From contig CP136010.1 of NCBI GenBank assembly GCA_030263805.2, positions 744,001 through 808,000 of the forward strand: a DNA stretch of 64,000 nucleotides, written 5' to 3'. Position 1 is the stretch's first letter, and each line of letters begins with the position of its first letter. The translations under genes were made by a program, and so were the position numbers. Under the pieces are notes generated by a model, which saw only the letters and a list, made by a program, of their open reading frames with translations, was not told the DNA's origin and searched no databases. Origin of the DNA: Pseudomonas sp. FeN3W (lineage in GTDB: Bacteria > Pseudomonadota > Gammaproteobacteria > Pseudomonadales > Pseudomonadaceae). Shown one piece after another: positions 19,756-32,289 of the stretch.

Positions 19756-21804
19756 TTACTGCAGCAGGCTCAGAACAGCCTGCGGCAGCTGCTTGGCCTG
19801 GGCCAGGATCGCGGTGCCGGCCTGTTGCAGAATCTGGTTTTTGCTCAGATTCGCGGTTTCGGCGGCAAAGTCGGTGTCCTGGATCCGGCCACGCGCTGCC
19901 GAGACGTTTTCGGAGATGTTCTGCAGGTTCGAGATTGTGTTGTCGAAGCGGTTCTGAACGGCACCGAGCTCGGCACGGACGCTATCCACCATCTGCAGCG
20001 CCTCGTCCAGCACCTGAACGGCCATCTGCGAATTTTCTGCCGACGAGATGTTGATGTTGCTCAGATTGCTTTCCTGTGTGATCGACTCGTTAGTGCCTTC
20101 CTCCAGCCCCAACGCTGCTAAGCCATTACCTACAGTGCCATCCGCAACAGTGAAGGTGTCCTCCGAGAACAACTCAAGCGTGCCCGTTTCAGCATTCTTG
20201 CTCGCAGTCACGCCCGTACTGGCGTTGTTGATGGTCGTGACGATCTTGTCCAGATTGTCACCCTCGTTGAATTTAATCTCGGTACCGTTAAGCGTAATCG
20301 AGGTGGCGGATGCAAGTCCGGCCTCGGTCTTGCCAGCCCCCAGACCAAGACGAGCCAGCGAGCCCGCACCCGCAGCCGCATCCTTCAGCTCGATGTTCTT
20401 GCCATCGGCGGAAGTGAGGACCAGGCGCCCCTGAACATCGGAAGCTGTAACGCCAGTCGCCAAGGTGCCTGCGCCAGAGTTAAGTCCACCTGCGCCGTCA
20501 TTGATTTTGCCAATGACTGCCGCAAGATCATCACCCTGATCGAAGCTGAAGGTCTCGCCATTCACGCTGATCGAGCTAGCTGCAGATAATCCGGTGACGC
20601 TTGTTTCCGCGCCGGCTGTATAGGTGCTAGTCGCGCTTGCCGATGTGGTTTGTGCTGCCACTGCAGTACTTGTAGTAGTGCTGCCCATCAGAGTTCCGCT
20701 GACGGCGATGTCCGCGCTCGTATCTTCGAAGGATAGAACCAGATTGCCATCGCCGTCTTGCGTAGCTGTCACGGCAGTGGAGCCGGTAAAACCAGCGGCG
20801 GCGATAGCCCCGTTAAGGGAGGCCAAATCGGTAACGCCGGTCATAGTGATTGACGTACCGTCAATCGACAGCGTTTCCGTATCGGCTATCGGGACGGCGC
20901 TTCCAGCCACTGCAGTGTTGGACGCTGGAGTAGTAGTATCGGCGCCAACCAGTGTGCCACTGACTTCGAACGGCGTACTGGTAGTCGAGCTGAAGATCAG
21001 ATCACCGGTGTCTGAGTCGAGCTCTGCAGACACACCAGTCGTTTCCGTTGCGTCATTAATCGCAGCGACTAACGTTGCTTTATCAGTAACCCCCGTCAGA
21101 GTGACGGCATTACCGTCGATGCTAAGCGTACTGGCTGCCAGGTCGCCATCTGCAGGAATGTCTGCCGCCGCGATGGATGCGACGTTTGTATCAGTCCCTG
21201 TAACGTCTTTGGACGAGGCATCAAACTTGTTGCCCGTGACCTTAGCGCTCAGGTCTGTAGCCGTTCCATCGACAGATGCCGAGCTATAGCTACCCTTCAA
21301 AGATGTAGCACTCATGTCGCTCAAGCTGAACGAAATGGTTTCGTTGGAGTTGGCACCGATCTGGAAGGCGGTATTACCAAAGCTGCCGTCGAGCAGGTTC
21401 TTGCCACCGAACGTCGTGGTTTTGGCGATACGGGTCAGTTCACCGGACAGGGTATTGAATTCTTCCTGCAAGGATTGACGATCCTGACCACTGTTGGAAC
21501 CGTTTGCGGACTGCAGCGCCAGGTCGCGCATACGCTGCATGATGTTGGTCGATTGCTGCAAGGCGCCTTCAGCGGTTTGCGCCATGGAGATACCGTCGTT
21601 GGCGTTCCGTACCGCAACGCTGAGGCCGCTGATCTGATTCGACATACGGTTGGAAATTTGCAGGCCGGCCGCATCATCCTTGGCGCTGTTGATACGGCTA
21701 CCGGTGGAGAGACGCTCCATTGAAGTAGCCAGCGCATTGGAAGACTTGGTCAGGTTGCGCTGAGTATTCAACGACGCAATGTTGGTATTAACTGTAAGAG
21801 CCAT
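19756..21804 (-). CDS. fliC: Flagellin, large form with four internal flagellin-IN repeats
   Basis: Filament subunit, 682 residues, longer than the roughly 280-490 usual in Pseudomonas. The N-terminal D0/D1 helices (about 1-140, starting [18 protein letters not shown]) and the C-terminal helices (about 590-682, ending in [11 protein letters not shown]) are well conserved. The extra length is a Thr/Ser/Ala-rich centre that contains four related units near residues 220-275, 310-365, 405-470 and 495-550. Each begins with a LSIDG-like strand and holds a helix such as LVAAINDA or IVTTINNA, as in the flagellin hook IN family. A consensus sigma-28 promoter precedes it. Confidence 0.96.
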   Translation of the reverse strand: MALTVNTNIASLNTQRNLTKSSNALATSMERLSTGSRINSAKDDAAGLQISNRMSNQISGLSVAVRNANDGISMAQTAEGALQQSTNIMQRMRDLALQSANGSNSGQDRQSLQEEFNTLSGELTRIAKTTTFGGKNLLDGSFGNTAFQIGANSNETISFSLSDMSATSLKGSYSSASVDGTATDLSAKVTGNKFDASSKDVTGTDTNVASIAAADIPADGDLAASTLSIDGNAVTLTGVTDKATLVAAINDATETTGVSAELDSDTGDLIFSSTTSTPFEVSGTLVGADTTTPASNTAVAGSAVPIADTETLSIDGTSITMTGVTDLASLNGAIAAAGFTGSTAVTATQDGDGNLVLSFEDTSADIAVSGTLMGSTTTSTAVAAQTTSASATSTYTAGAETSVTGLSAASSISVNGETFSFDQGDDLAAVIGKINDGAGGLNSGAGTLATGVTASDVQGRLVLTSADGKNIELKDAAAGAGSLARLGLGAGKTEAGLASATSITLNGTEIKFNEGDNLDKIVTTINNASTGVTASKNAETGTLELFSEDTFTVADGTVGNGLAALGLEEGTNESITQESNLSNINISSAENSQMAVQVLDEALQMVDSVRAELGAVQNRFDNTISNLQNISENVSAARGRIQDTDFAAETANLSKNQILQQAGTAILAQAKQLPQAVLSLLQ

Positions 21805-22204
21805 GATGAGCCTCCAAGGGCGCTAGTTACTTTGATTGCCTGAGCTTGCGACTCCGGGCCGGCTTGTGCCCAGGCACCCATTGAGTTCGCATTCGATTAG
21901 CTTATCGGCGCCGTTTGGGTTGGCTTTAGGGCAGCTTCGAACTTTTTCGTGAGCCCGGTACCGCTCCAACACTACGCCAGCACATCCATACTGCGGACTT
22001 GCTTGACTAGCTTTTCGGGTGAAGCGGGGAAAACTTTAGGGGATGGCTGAAGCCGTTTCCCTGACCTGGAGTCAAAGGGAGCTCGCTCACTGCTGGTGAG
22101 CTTTGCTGGCGCGTCCCAGTCAAGGCCGCCCCCACAGATTCGGTGAAACATTTGGAGAGCGGGTATGACGGCGAAGCTCGCTGGGATGAGACGTTGCTGA
22201 CGCG
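21805..22204. other. fliC leader and promoter region
   Basis: These 400 bases between fliC and the ligA stop contain the sigma-28 promoter at 21902-21928 and a leader of about 90 bases ending in a GGAGG-like site near the fliC ATG. The remaining 270 bases next to ligA hold no gene or motif I can support. Confidence 0.65.
21902..21928 (-). promoter_or_regulatory. Sigma-28 (FliA) promoter of fliC
   Basis: On the minus strand TAAA (21928-21925), exactly 15 bases, then GCCGATAA (21909-21902). This is a perfect match to the FliA consensus, about 98 bp before the fliC ATG. Confidence 0.9.
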
Positions 22205-24622
<2,418 letters not shown>

Positions 24623-24838
24623 TCAGCGCGCCTTGGTTGATATGGAAGGCGTCGGATTCTAGCCGAATGCGAGTCCGAAGGCAGGTCTGCGGGTTCTGTT
24701 GGCTGGGGTCGAACTGGGCAGGCAGCGTTGCGTGACGATGCGCTGAAGCGAAGTGCCGGTGGGCTGAAGCCCACCCTACGATGCTCTGCAGAGCGAGGCG
24801 ACAGGCCAGTGAAAGCGAGTCTGCCCCTTCAAACGCAA

Positions 24839-24859
24839 CACCGGGCGCGAGGCCCGGTG
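24839..24859 (-). terminator. Hairpin after zipA
   Basis: A perfect 8-bp stem (CACCGGGC and its complement) with a 5-base loop, 10 bases past the zipA stop; TTGCGTTTG follows on the minus strand. It is a modest terminator that may separate zipA from ligA. The rest of the 289-bp spacer holds a short imperfect palindrome near 24757-24783 (GTGGGCTGAAGCCCACC) of REP-like character. Confidence 0.6.
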
Positions 24860-24869
24860 CGGTGAGTTA

Positions 24870-25691
24870 TCAGCGTTGCTTGATGGTCATCTGCCGGCGT
24901 TCGAACTCGACGATGCGCTGGCGGTAGTGTTCGATGGTCTGGGCGGTCAGCACACTGCGCTGGTCGTCCTTCAGCTCACCGTTGAGCTCCTGGGACAGCT
25001 TGCGGGCCGCGGCGACCATGACATCGAAGGCCTGCTTGGGATGACGCGGCCCCGGCAGACCTAGGAAGAAGCTCACGGCCGGTGTGGTGAAGTGATCGAT
25101 ATCGTCCAGGTCGAAGGTACCGGGCTTGACCGCATTGGCCATGGAGAACAGCACCTCACCATTGCCAGCCATGCTTTCATGACGATGGAAAATGTCCATT
25201 TCACCGAAACGCAAACCGCTTTCGAGAATATTCTGCAGCAGTGCCGGACCGCGGAAGCCGTGCGGATCACGGCAGATGACGTTGATCACCAGCACTTCCT
25301 CAACCGGCGGCAGCTCCTTCTGCGGCTGATCCTTCTCGTCCTCGTCATCACCGACCACTGGATCGAGCAGCGTCGGTACGGGCTCGTCAGTGTTGAGTTC
25401 AAGATCGCCTTGAAAAGGTTCGTCCTGCCGGCGCTTTTTGCTCGACTCGCGCGCACTCATCGGCGGCATATCGGCTTCGTCCAGCGAGGGCTCGTGATCG
25501 CGATTCACCACACGGGCCGGCCCGAGCAGTTCGGCAGAATCGTCGGCATCAGGAAGATTGGAGAGACTGCGGTCCAGCTTGAATTTCAGCTTGCCCTTGC
25601 CACCGCGCATGCGACGCCAGCCGTCGAACAGAATGCCGGCAATGACAATGATGCCGATGACGATCAGCCACTCGCGCAGACCGATATCCAT
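24870..25691 (-). CDS. zipA: Cell division protein ZipA
   Basis: Membrane anchor of the division ring that tethers FtsZ and promotes septum assembly. In 273 residues: one N-terminal membrane helix ([20 protein letters not shown]), a short basic stretch, a charged linker rich in Asp, Glu, Pro and Lys (about 40-130), and the C-terminal FtsZ-binding domain (about 130-270) with [16 protein letters not shown] and the later [15 protein letters not shown]. It lies 180 bp after smc on the same strand. Confidence 0.95.
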   Translation of the reverse strand: MDIGLREWLIVIGIIVIAGILFDGWRRMRGGKGKLKFKLDRSLSNLPDADDSAELLGPARVVNRDHEPSLDEADMPPMSARESSKKRRQDEPFQGDLELNTDEPVPTLLDPVVGDDEDEKDQPQKELPPVEEVLVINVICRDPHGFRGPALLQNILESGLRFGEMDIFHRHESMAGNGEVLFSMANAVKPGTFDLDDIDHFTTPAVSFFLGLPGPRHPKQAFDVMVAAARKLSQELNGELKDDQRSVLTAQTIEHYRQRIVEFERRQMTIKQR

Positions 25692-25872
25692 TAATGCTTT
25701 AACCTCTGAATTCGATGATAAAGACGCAACGAACAGTCACGTGGGACCGCTTCAAGCGCATCGCAAAAATTGTGCTCTAAGCTAGCACGACGAACGGTAA
25801 CTTTGCACCGTGCGGTAGTTCTCTTTTTATAGCGTTCCTTGTATCAAAAATGCTCAAACACGCGGCTTAATT

Positions 25873-28800
25873 CTAAGCTTCGGCAAGGGCAACGGCCTGT
25901 TCGACATCGACCGCTACCAACCGTGAACAACCCGGCTCATGCATGGTCACACCCATCAGCTGATCGGCCATTTCCATGGCGATCTTGTTATGGGTGATGT
26001 AGATGAACTGCACCTTCTCAGACATTTCCTTGACCAGTCGTGCATAACGGCCGACGTTGGCGTCGTCCAGTGGCGCATCGACTTCATCCAGCATGCAGAA
26101 CGGCGCCGGGTTTAGCTGGAAGATCGCAAACACCAGCGCCAGCGCAGTCAATGCCTTTTCGCCACCGGAAAGCAGGTGAATGGTGCTGTTCTTCTTTCCG
26201 GGCGGACGCGCCATGATCGCCACCCCGGTATCGAGTAAATCTTCTCCGGTAAGTTCCAGATAAGCATTGCCGCCGCCGAACACTTTCGGAAAGAGCGCCT
26301 GCAGGCCACTGTTGATCTGGTCGAAGGTTTCCTTGAAGCGGTTGCGGGTTTCACGGTCGATCTTGCGGATGACGTTTTCCAGCGTGTCCAGCGCTTCGAC
26401 GAGGTCGTCGTTCTGCGCATCGAGATAGCGCTTGCGTTCGGACTGCTGCTGGTATTCGTCGATCGCCGCCAGGTTGATCGGCCCCAGACGCTGGATTCGC
26501 TGAGCCAATCGCTCCAACTCCGCTTCCCAGGCCTGCTCGCTGGCTTCGCCGGGAAGCGTGGCGAGCACGCCATGCAGGTCGTAGCCGTCCTCGTGCAGCT
26601 GATCCTGCAGCGCCTTGCGCCGGACGCTCAGTTCTTGCCAGCCCAGGCGCTGTTGCTCCAGTTGCCCCCGAAGCAGCTGCGCCTGTTGTTCGGCCTGGGT
26701 ACGGCGTTTCTCCGCATCGCGCAGTTCGCGATCGGCGTCTTCCAGCGCCAGACGCGCATGCTTGAGCTCGTCCTCGACGCCCATGCGCCGCTCCAGCAGC
26801 TCTTCGAGCTTCATGCGCAGCTCTTCCAGCGGTGCCTCACCCTCCTCCAGGTTCAGCGTCAGCTGCTCGCGGCGCTCGATGGCGCGCTCGAACTGCTGTT
26901 CCAACCGCTCCAGAGCCTGGCGAGTCGACTCGTGCTGCGCCCTGAGCGAACCGACCCGCAACGCCAGCTGATGGGCATGATCCTTATGCTGCCGCGCCTC
27001 CTGGCGAATACGATCGAGCCGCTCACGGATGCCGTCGCGGCTGGCCAGCAGCGTCTCGCGCTGCTCGGTATCCTGCGCCATCGCTTCCAGCGCTTCCTGC
27101 AGCTGCAGGCGCGCTTCGCCCAGCTGTTCGGTCTCGATCTCGCGCTGCTCCTGCTGCTCGGCCAGCTCCTCGTCCAGCCGACGACGGCGCAGCGCCAGCT
27201 GTTCCAGGCGTGCCTGGCCGGCCGACAGCTTGGCCTTGAGGTCGCCATGCTTGCGTGCTTCTTCCTGTTGCTGACGACGCTGCTGTTCGCGCTCGCCTTC
27301 CAGACGGGACTGCTCGCCGCCCAGCTCGGCGATGCGGTCCTCCATCGTCGCCAGGCTCGCTTCGCGCTCGTCACGCTCGGCCAACAAGCGCTGCAGCTCC
27401 TGACCGCGCGCCAGTACGCCGGACTCCGCCTCGCTCGCGCGACGCATACGCAGAAAATGCCGGCCGACCCAATACCCATCGCGGCTGACCACACTCTCGC
27501 CCTCGGCCAGCGACGCGCGCGCGGCCAATGCCTGCTCCAGCGATTCGACCGGCCGCACGCGGCCCAACCATGGCGAAAGATCCTGCGCCGACTCGACCCG
27601 TTCCAGCAGACTGCCAGGGCAGCGGACGCCGCCACGCGACGCCTTGGCCAGATTTAGCTCGCCCTGCTGGAAGCCCGCAAGCTCGACCTCGGCGAAATCA
27701 TCAAGCAGCACCGCCTGCAGATCCGCGCCCAGCACGGTTTCCACGGCCAGTTCCCAGCCTGGCTCGACGCGCAGCCCATCGGCCAGCCGCGGGCGCTGCT
27801 CCAGCCCCTGTTCGCGCAACCACTCGGCGACGCCCTTGCCCGGCTCCATCGCCGCCTGCTGCAACGCCTCCAGCGACGCGATTCGCCCATTCAGGCGCTG
27901 CAGTTCACCTTGCGCCTGCTGCTGGGTTCGGGTCGCCAGCTGCAACTCTTCACGCAACTGCTCAAGACGTTCATTGAGCGCTTCGCCCGCCGCGGCGAAT
28001 GCTTCGAGCTCGAGCTCACTAGCGGCAAGCTGCTCGTCCAACTCAAGGATCGCGACATCTTCCGGGTCGGCCGCCAGCAACGCTCGCTCGTCATCCAGAC
28101 GGCGCTGCCGCTCGGCCAGGCGCTCAAGGCTCTGCTCCAGCTGCTGGATGCGTGATTGCTGCACTTCCGCGGCGCGGCGCGGCTCGGCGCTGTGCTGATT
28201 GAAGCGCTCCCACTGTTCCTGCCAGGCCTGCATGGCCACTTCGGCCTCTTCCAGCTGGGCCGCGGACTCTTCGGCAGCGGCGTCGGAGAGCTCCTGCTCG
28301 GGCTCGAGCATCGCCAGTTCCTCGCCGAGCGTGGCCAGCAGCGTGCGGTCGTGGCCAAGGTGCGACTCGGTTTCCAGACGCGCCTGTTCCGCCTCGCGCA
28401 GATCGTCCTGCAACTGACGCAGGCGCTGCTGGCCATGCTGGATGCTCTGCTCGACGCGCGCGATGTCGCCGCCGACCGAATAGAAGCGGCCCTGCACCTG
28501 GTTGAAACGCTCGGACAGCTCGTGGTGGCCGTCACGCAGGCGTTCGATGCTCGCATCGGCGTTGCGCTGCTCGGCGACCAGCGCTTCGAAGGCGACTTCC
28601 TGATCGCCGATGACCTGCTCGCGCTGGCCGACCTGCTCGTTCAAGGCCTGCCAGCGCAGTGCCGACAGCTGCGCTTTGAGCTGACGCTCTTCGGCCTTGT
28701 ACTCCTGATACTTCTCCGCCGACTGCGCCTGACGGTGCAGACGTTCGAGCTGGCGTTCCAGCTCTTCGCGCAGGTCGGTCAGGCGAGCCAGGTTCTCGTG

Positions 28801-29361
28801 CGTCCGACGAATACGGTTCTCGGTTTCGCGCCGGCGCTCCTTGTACTTGGAGATGCCGGCCGCTTCCTCGATGAAGTTGCGCAGGTCCTCGGGCTTGGCC
28901 TCGATCAGTTTGGAGATCATGCCCTGCTCGATGATCGAGTAACTGCGCGGCCCGAGCCCGGTGCCGAGGAAGATATCGGTGATATCGCGGCGCCGGCACT
29001 TCACGCCGTTGAGAAAGTAGGTGTTCTGCGAGTCGCGGGTAACGCGGCGGCGGATGGAAATTTCGGCGAAGGCTGCATACTCACCGGTCAGCGTGCCGTC
29101 GGAGTTATCGAAGATCAGCTCGATGCTCGCCTGGGTTACCGGCTTGCGCGTGTTCGAGCCATTGAAGATGACGTCCGTCATCGACTCGCCACGCAGATTC
29201 TTAGCCGAGCTTTCGCCCATTACCCAGCGCACGGCGTCGATGATGTTGGATTTTCCGCAGCCGTTCGGGCCGACCACCGCCGCCATGTTGCTCGGGAAGC
29301 TGACCGTAGTGGGATCGACGAAGGATTTGAAACCGGCGAGTTTGATGCTTTTCAGTCGCAT
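25873..29361 (-). CDS. smc: Chromosome segregation ATPase SMC
   Basis: ABC-type ATPase that compacts and helps segregate chromosomes, normally with ScpA and ScpB. It has 1162 residues, the standard length. The N-terminal head has the Walker A GPNGCGKSNIIDAVRWVMG. Two long coiled-coil stretches rich in Gln, Glu, Arg and Leu flank a hinge near residues 510-640. The C-terminal head carries the signature LSGGEKALTALALVFAIF and the Walker B region MLDEVDAPLDDANVGRY. No frameshift is seen. zipA and ligA follow. Confidence 0.97.
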   Translation of the reverse strand: MRLKSIKLAGFKSFVDPTTVSFPSNMAAVVGPNGCGKSNIIDAVRWVMGESSAKNLRGESMTDVIFNGSNTRKPVTQASIELIFDNSDGTLTGEYAAFAEISIRRRVTRDSQNTYFLNGVKCRRRDITDIFLGTGLGPRSYSIIEQGMISKLIEAKPEDLRNFIEEAAGISKYKERRRETENRIRRTHENLARLTDLREELERQLERLHRQAQSAEKYQEYKAEERQLKAQLSALRWQALNEQVGQREQVIGDQEVAFEALVAEQRNADASIERLRDGHHELSERFNQVQGRFYSVGGDIARVEQSIQHGQQRLRQLQDDLREAEQARLETESHLGHDRTLLATLGEELAMLEPEQELSDAAAEESAAQLEEAEVAMQAWQEQWERFNQHSAEPRRAAEVQQSRIQQLEQSLERLAERQRRLDDERALLAADPEDVAILELDEQLAASELELEAFAAAGEALNERLEQLREELQLATRTQQQAQGELQRLNGRIASLEALQQAAMEPGKGVAEWLREQGLEQRPRLADGLRVEPGWELAVETVLGADLQAVLLDDFAEVELAGFQQGELNLAKASRGGVRCPGSLLERVESAQDLSPWLGRVRPVESLEQALAARASLAEGESVVSRDGYWVGRHFLRMRRASEAESGVLARGQELQRLLAERDEREASLATMEDRIAELGGEQSRLEGEREQQRRQQQEEARKHGDLKAKLSAGQARLEQLALRRRRLDEELAEQQEQREIETEQLGEARLQLQEALEAMAQDTEQRETLLASRDGIRERLDRIRQEARQHKDHAHQLALRVGSLRAQHESTRQALERLEQQFERAIERREQLTLNLEEGEAPLEELRMKLEELLERRMGVEDELKHARLALEDADRELRDAEKRRTQAEQQAQLLRGQLEQQRLGWQELSVRRKALQDQLHEDGYDLHGVLATLPGEASEQAWEAELERLAQRIQRLGPINLAAIDEYQQQSERKRYLDAQNDDLVEALDTLENVIRKIDRETRNRFKETFDQINSGLQALFPKVFGGGNAYLELTGEDLLDTGVAIMARPPGKKNSTIHLLSGGEKALTALALVFAIFQLNPAPFCMLDEVDAPLDDANVGRYARLVKEMSEKVQFIYITHNKIAMEMADQLMGVTMHEPGCSRLVAVDVEQAVALAEA

Positions 29362-29595
29362 GCGGCCTATCCGTGGCGGTCGACGGGGGAACGAACAAGC
29401 GGAGTCGCCATGAGCATCGGGATTCCTGGCATCGATTGGGCTGCTGGCAAGAAGCCGCGAAGTTTATCACGGCACTCCGGTTGACTCGCAGCGCGTCGGT
29501 GCACAGAAACGCAGCCGCGGGCCACGCCATGCTCTATGGCGACAGGATGATCACGAAAATGAAGCGCTATTCAGTGAATGGAAGACGAAACGGTC

Positions 29596-30591
29596 TCAGC
29601 CGCCGGTCATGCTCATGAAACGCACCACCTGAACCTGCTCGTCGGTGCGGAAGTGATGCTTTTCCGGCTTGAGCTGCAACGCATCCACCAGGGCGTTGCG
29701 CAGGCGCTCGCTGTCGCCCGGATAGCGCCGCATCAGGCTTTTCAGATCCAGCGCGCCCTCGTGGCCAAGGCACAGCACGAGCTTGCCCTCGGCTGTCACG
29801 CGCACGCGGTTGCAACTGCCGCAGAAGTTGTTGCTGTGCGGCGAGATGAAGCCGACCTGCGTCTCGCTGCCGGCCACCTGCCAGTAGCGCGAAGGACCAC
29901 CTGTGGCATGGCTGCTGCGCACCAGCGTATGGCGTGCCTCGATGCGCTCACGTACCTCGTCGCTGGAGCAGAAGGTTATCTGGCGCTGATGGCTGGACAC
30001 GCTGCCCAGCGGCATCTCTTCGATGAAACTGATATCCAGCCCACGCTCGATGGCGAACTCCACCAGGTCGAGAATCTCGTCGTCGTTGCGGCCCTTCTGC
30101 ACCACGCTGTTGAGCTTGATGCGTTTGAAGCCGGCGCTACGCGCAGCCTCGATGCCTTCGAGCACCTGATCGAGCCGATCACGGCGGGTCAGTTCGGCGA
30201 AGCGGTCGCGTTTGAGCGAATCGAGGCTGATGTTCAGGCGCTTCACACCGGCATCGCGCAGCGCCGGCGCCAGACTTGGCAGCTGTGAACCGTTGGTGGT
30301 GATGGCCAGGTCTTCGAGCTCGCTGCGCGCGCCCAGTTGCGCCAGCAGGCCGGTCAGACCCTTGCGCACCAACGGCTCACCGCCGGTCACGCGAATGCGT
30401 TTGACACCGAGACTGATGAAGGCATCGGCCACGGCATAGAGCTCTTCGAGGGTAAGTATCTGTGCGCGGGGAGCGAAGACCATGTCTTCGCTCATGCAGT
30501 AGGTGCAGCGAAAATCGCAGCGATCGGTTACCGATAACCTCAGGTAGGTGATGCGCCGGCCGAACGGGTCGACCAACTGGGAATCGGGCAT
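29596..30591 (-). CDS. moaA: GTP 3',8-cyclase MoaA
   Basis: Radical-SAM enzyme that, with MoaC, makes cyclic pyranopterin phosphate from GTP in molybdenum cofactor synthesis. It has 331 residues from the ATG at 30591, preceded by GGAGAG; a TTG four codons upstream is the only alternative. The SAM cluster is C25, C29 and C32 in CDFRCTYC. The second cluster is in NFCGSCNRVRVTAEGKLVLC. The chain ends in the double glycine needed for activity in the family. It stands alone here, without other moa genes. Confidence 0.95.
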   Translation of the reverse strand: MPDSQLVDPFGRRITYLRLSVTDRCDFRCTYCMSEDMVFAPRAQILTLEELYAVADAFISLGVKRIRVTGGEPLVRKGLTGLLAQLGARSELEDLAITTNGSQLPSLAPALRDAGVKRLNISLDSLKRDRFAELTRRDRLDQVLEGIEAARSAGFKRIKLNSVVQKGRNDDEILDLVEFAIERGLDISFIEEMPLGSVSSHQRQITFCSSDEVRERIEARHTLVRSSHATGGPSRYWQVAGSETQVGFISPHSNNFCGSCNRVRVTAEGKLVLCLGHEGALDLKSLMRRYPGDSERLRNALVDALQLKPEKHHFRTDEQVQVVRFMSMTGG

Positions 30592-30781
30592 GGAACTCTC
30601 CAACTGCTGGCTGCGCCTGTATTCAGACTATGCGCTAAGCGCGAATCAGGCAAAGTGACGTTACCAACGGCGAGCGGTCCGCGCCACCGCCGGGCATGCA
30701 GCATCACAGTCGCAATGCTTTAATGAGCCGCTTTGGCAGGCGACCCGCTCGACCTGCAACCCATGCGAGAGACCACAGCGA

Positions 30782-31633
30782 ATGGATAACGACTCCTTGA
30801 AAGCGATGAGCTGGCGCGAACGGCTATACGTCATCATCTTTTTCACCAATACCCCAGCGGGAAAACGCTTCGATACCTGGCTGCTGGTGATTATCCTCGC
30901 CAGTCTGGTCGTGGTGATGTTCGACAGCATCGCCTCCTTCAATGAGCGCCACGGCGAGCTGCTGACCACTCTGGAATGGGGATTCACCACGATATTCGCC
31001 CTGGAATACCTGGTGCGCATCTACACCCACCCCGAGCCACGCAAATACATCTTCAGCTTCTACGGCGCGGTGGACCTGCTCTCGGTGCTGCCAGCCTTCA
31101 TCGCCCTGCTGCTACCCGATGCGCAGTACCTGCTGGTGGTACGCATCGTCCGCATGCTGCGAATTTTCCGTGTACTCAAGCTCACGCCCTACCTGAGCCA
31201 GGCGAATTTCCTGCTGGTGGCGCTGCAGGGCAGCCGGCAAAAGATCATCGTCTTCCTCGTCAGCGTAACCACCCTGATCATCGTTTACGGCACGCTGATG
31301 TATGTGATCGAAGGGCCAAGCAATGGCTTCACCAGCATTCCGATAAGCATCTACTGGGCGGTGGTCACACTGACCACGGTCGGCTTCGGCGATATCGTTC
31401 CGCATACGCCGTTGGGCAAGGCGCTGGCGACCATGGTGATGATCACTGGTTATTCGATCATCGCCGTGCCGACCGGCATCTTCACCGCCGAGCTGGCAAA
31501 TGCCATGCGCCAGGACAGCCTGCGCCACAGCTGCCCAACCTGCGACAAGCTCACCCATGAGCCCAATGCGGCCTTCTGCAGTCGCTGCGGCAGCCAGCTG
31601 TTCGAGCGACGCGAAGGCGAGGCGCGCGACTGA
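30782..31633 (+). CDS. Voltage-gated potassium channel with C-terminal zinc ribbon
   Basis: A Kv-type ion channel of 283 residues in the inner membrane. Six helices are visible. S4 is RIVRMLRIFRVLK with an arginine at every third position (voltage sensor). The pore loop has the selectivity filter TLTTVGFGD. After the last helix a cytoplasmic tail holds four cysteines as CPTC (251-254) and CSRC (266-269), a compact zinc-ribbon-like module not present in standard KvAP-type channels. The family assembles as tetramers. It is divergent from moaA. Confidence 0.9.
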   Translation: MDNDSLKAMSWRERLYVIIFFTNTPAGKRFDTWLLVIILASLVVVMFDSIASFNERHGELLTTLEWGFTTIFALEYLVRIYTHPEPRKYIFSFYGAVDLLSVLPAFIALLLPDAQYLLVVRIVRMLRIFRVLKLTPYLSQANFLLVALQGSRQKIIVFLVSVTTLIIVYGTLMYVIEGPSNGFTSIPISIYWAVVTLTTVGFGDIVPHTPLGKALATMVMITGYSIIAVPTGIFTAELANAMRQDSLRHSCPTCDKLTHEPNAAFCSRCGSQLFERREGEARD

Positions 31634-31754
31634 CACGAGCCAACCGTCGCGCGGGCTGGGTTGCCGACCCGCTGCATCGCCAACGGCATGGCGAACTGCC
31701 CTGAAGCAGGGCTGTCACATCCTCTGACTCGCGTCAGGCAGGATGGAGACCGGC

Positions 31755-32168
31755 ATGCCCTTGCTCAAACTGCTGCACTTCGCTGCCCTGCTCTGCTGGT
31801 GCGGCTCGCTGCTTTATCTCCCGGCGCTGATCGCGGCGGGCACCAAGCGTAGCGATCAGCTCTTCTACCGTGACCATGCACACCTCACCCGCATGGTCTT
31901 CACCCTCATCAGCACCCCGGCTGCGCTGCTGGCGATCGGCTCCGGCACGGCGCTGTTCCTGCGCGACGGCACGCTGGCAGGCTGGCTGATCATGAAGCTC
32001 ACGGTGGTGACGGCGATGGCGCTCTGTCATGCGCTGTGCGGCGTTCTCGTCCTGCGCATCGAACGCGAGCCGGAGCGTGGCGTCACATACCAGTGCATCA
32101 CCTTGGGCGTGATGGTGCCCGTGCTGATCGCCCTGACTCTGTGGCTGGTGCTGGCCAAGCCCTTCTGA
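31755..32168 (+). CDS. CopD-like four-helix membrane protein
   Basis: A 137-residue hydrophobic protein with about four membrane helices. The start LLKLLHFAALLCWCGSLLYLP, with His and Cys in the first helix, resembles the CopD/HemJ type of small membrane proteins. Later helices include RMVFTLISTPAALLAIGSG. I chose the ATG at 31755 because GGAG lies 6 bases upstream; an ATG four codons earlier has poor spacing. It precedes a divergent pair next to the caa3 oxidase genes, so a role in haem or copper handling is possible but is only inferred from position. Confidence 0.65.
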   Translation: MPLLKLLHFAALLCWCGSLLYLPALIAAGTKRSDQLFYRDHAHLTRMVFTLISTPAALLAIGSGTALFLRDGTLAGWLIMKLTVVTAMALCHALCGVLVLRIEREPERGVTYQCITLGVMVPVLIALTLWLVLAKPF

Positions 32169-32289
32169 CCTCAAGGAACGACCGCCTCGCATGACCGACT
32201 CTCCGGCCCGATTCGTATACCCTCAGCGCCATTGCGCGACGCAGCCCGGCATGTCGCCAGGAGACGACTCGATCCGTTGCGACTCGCGC

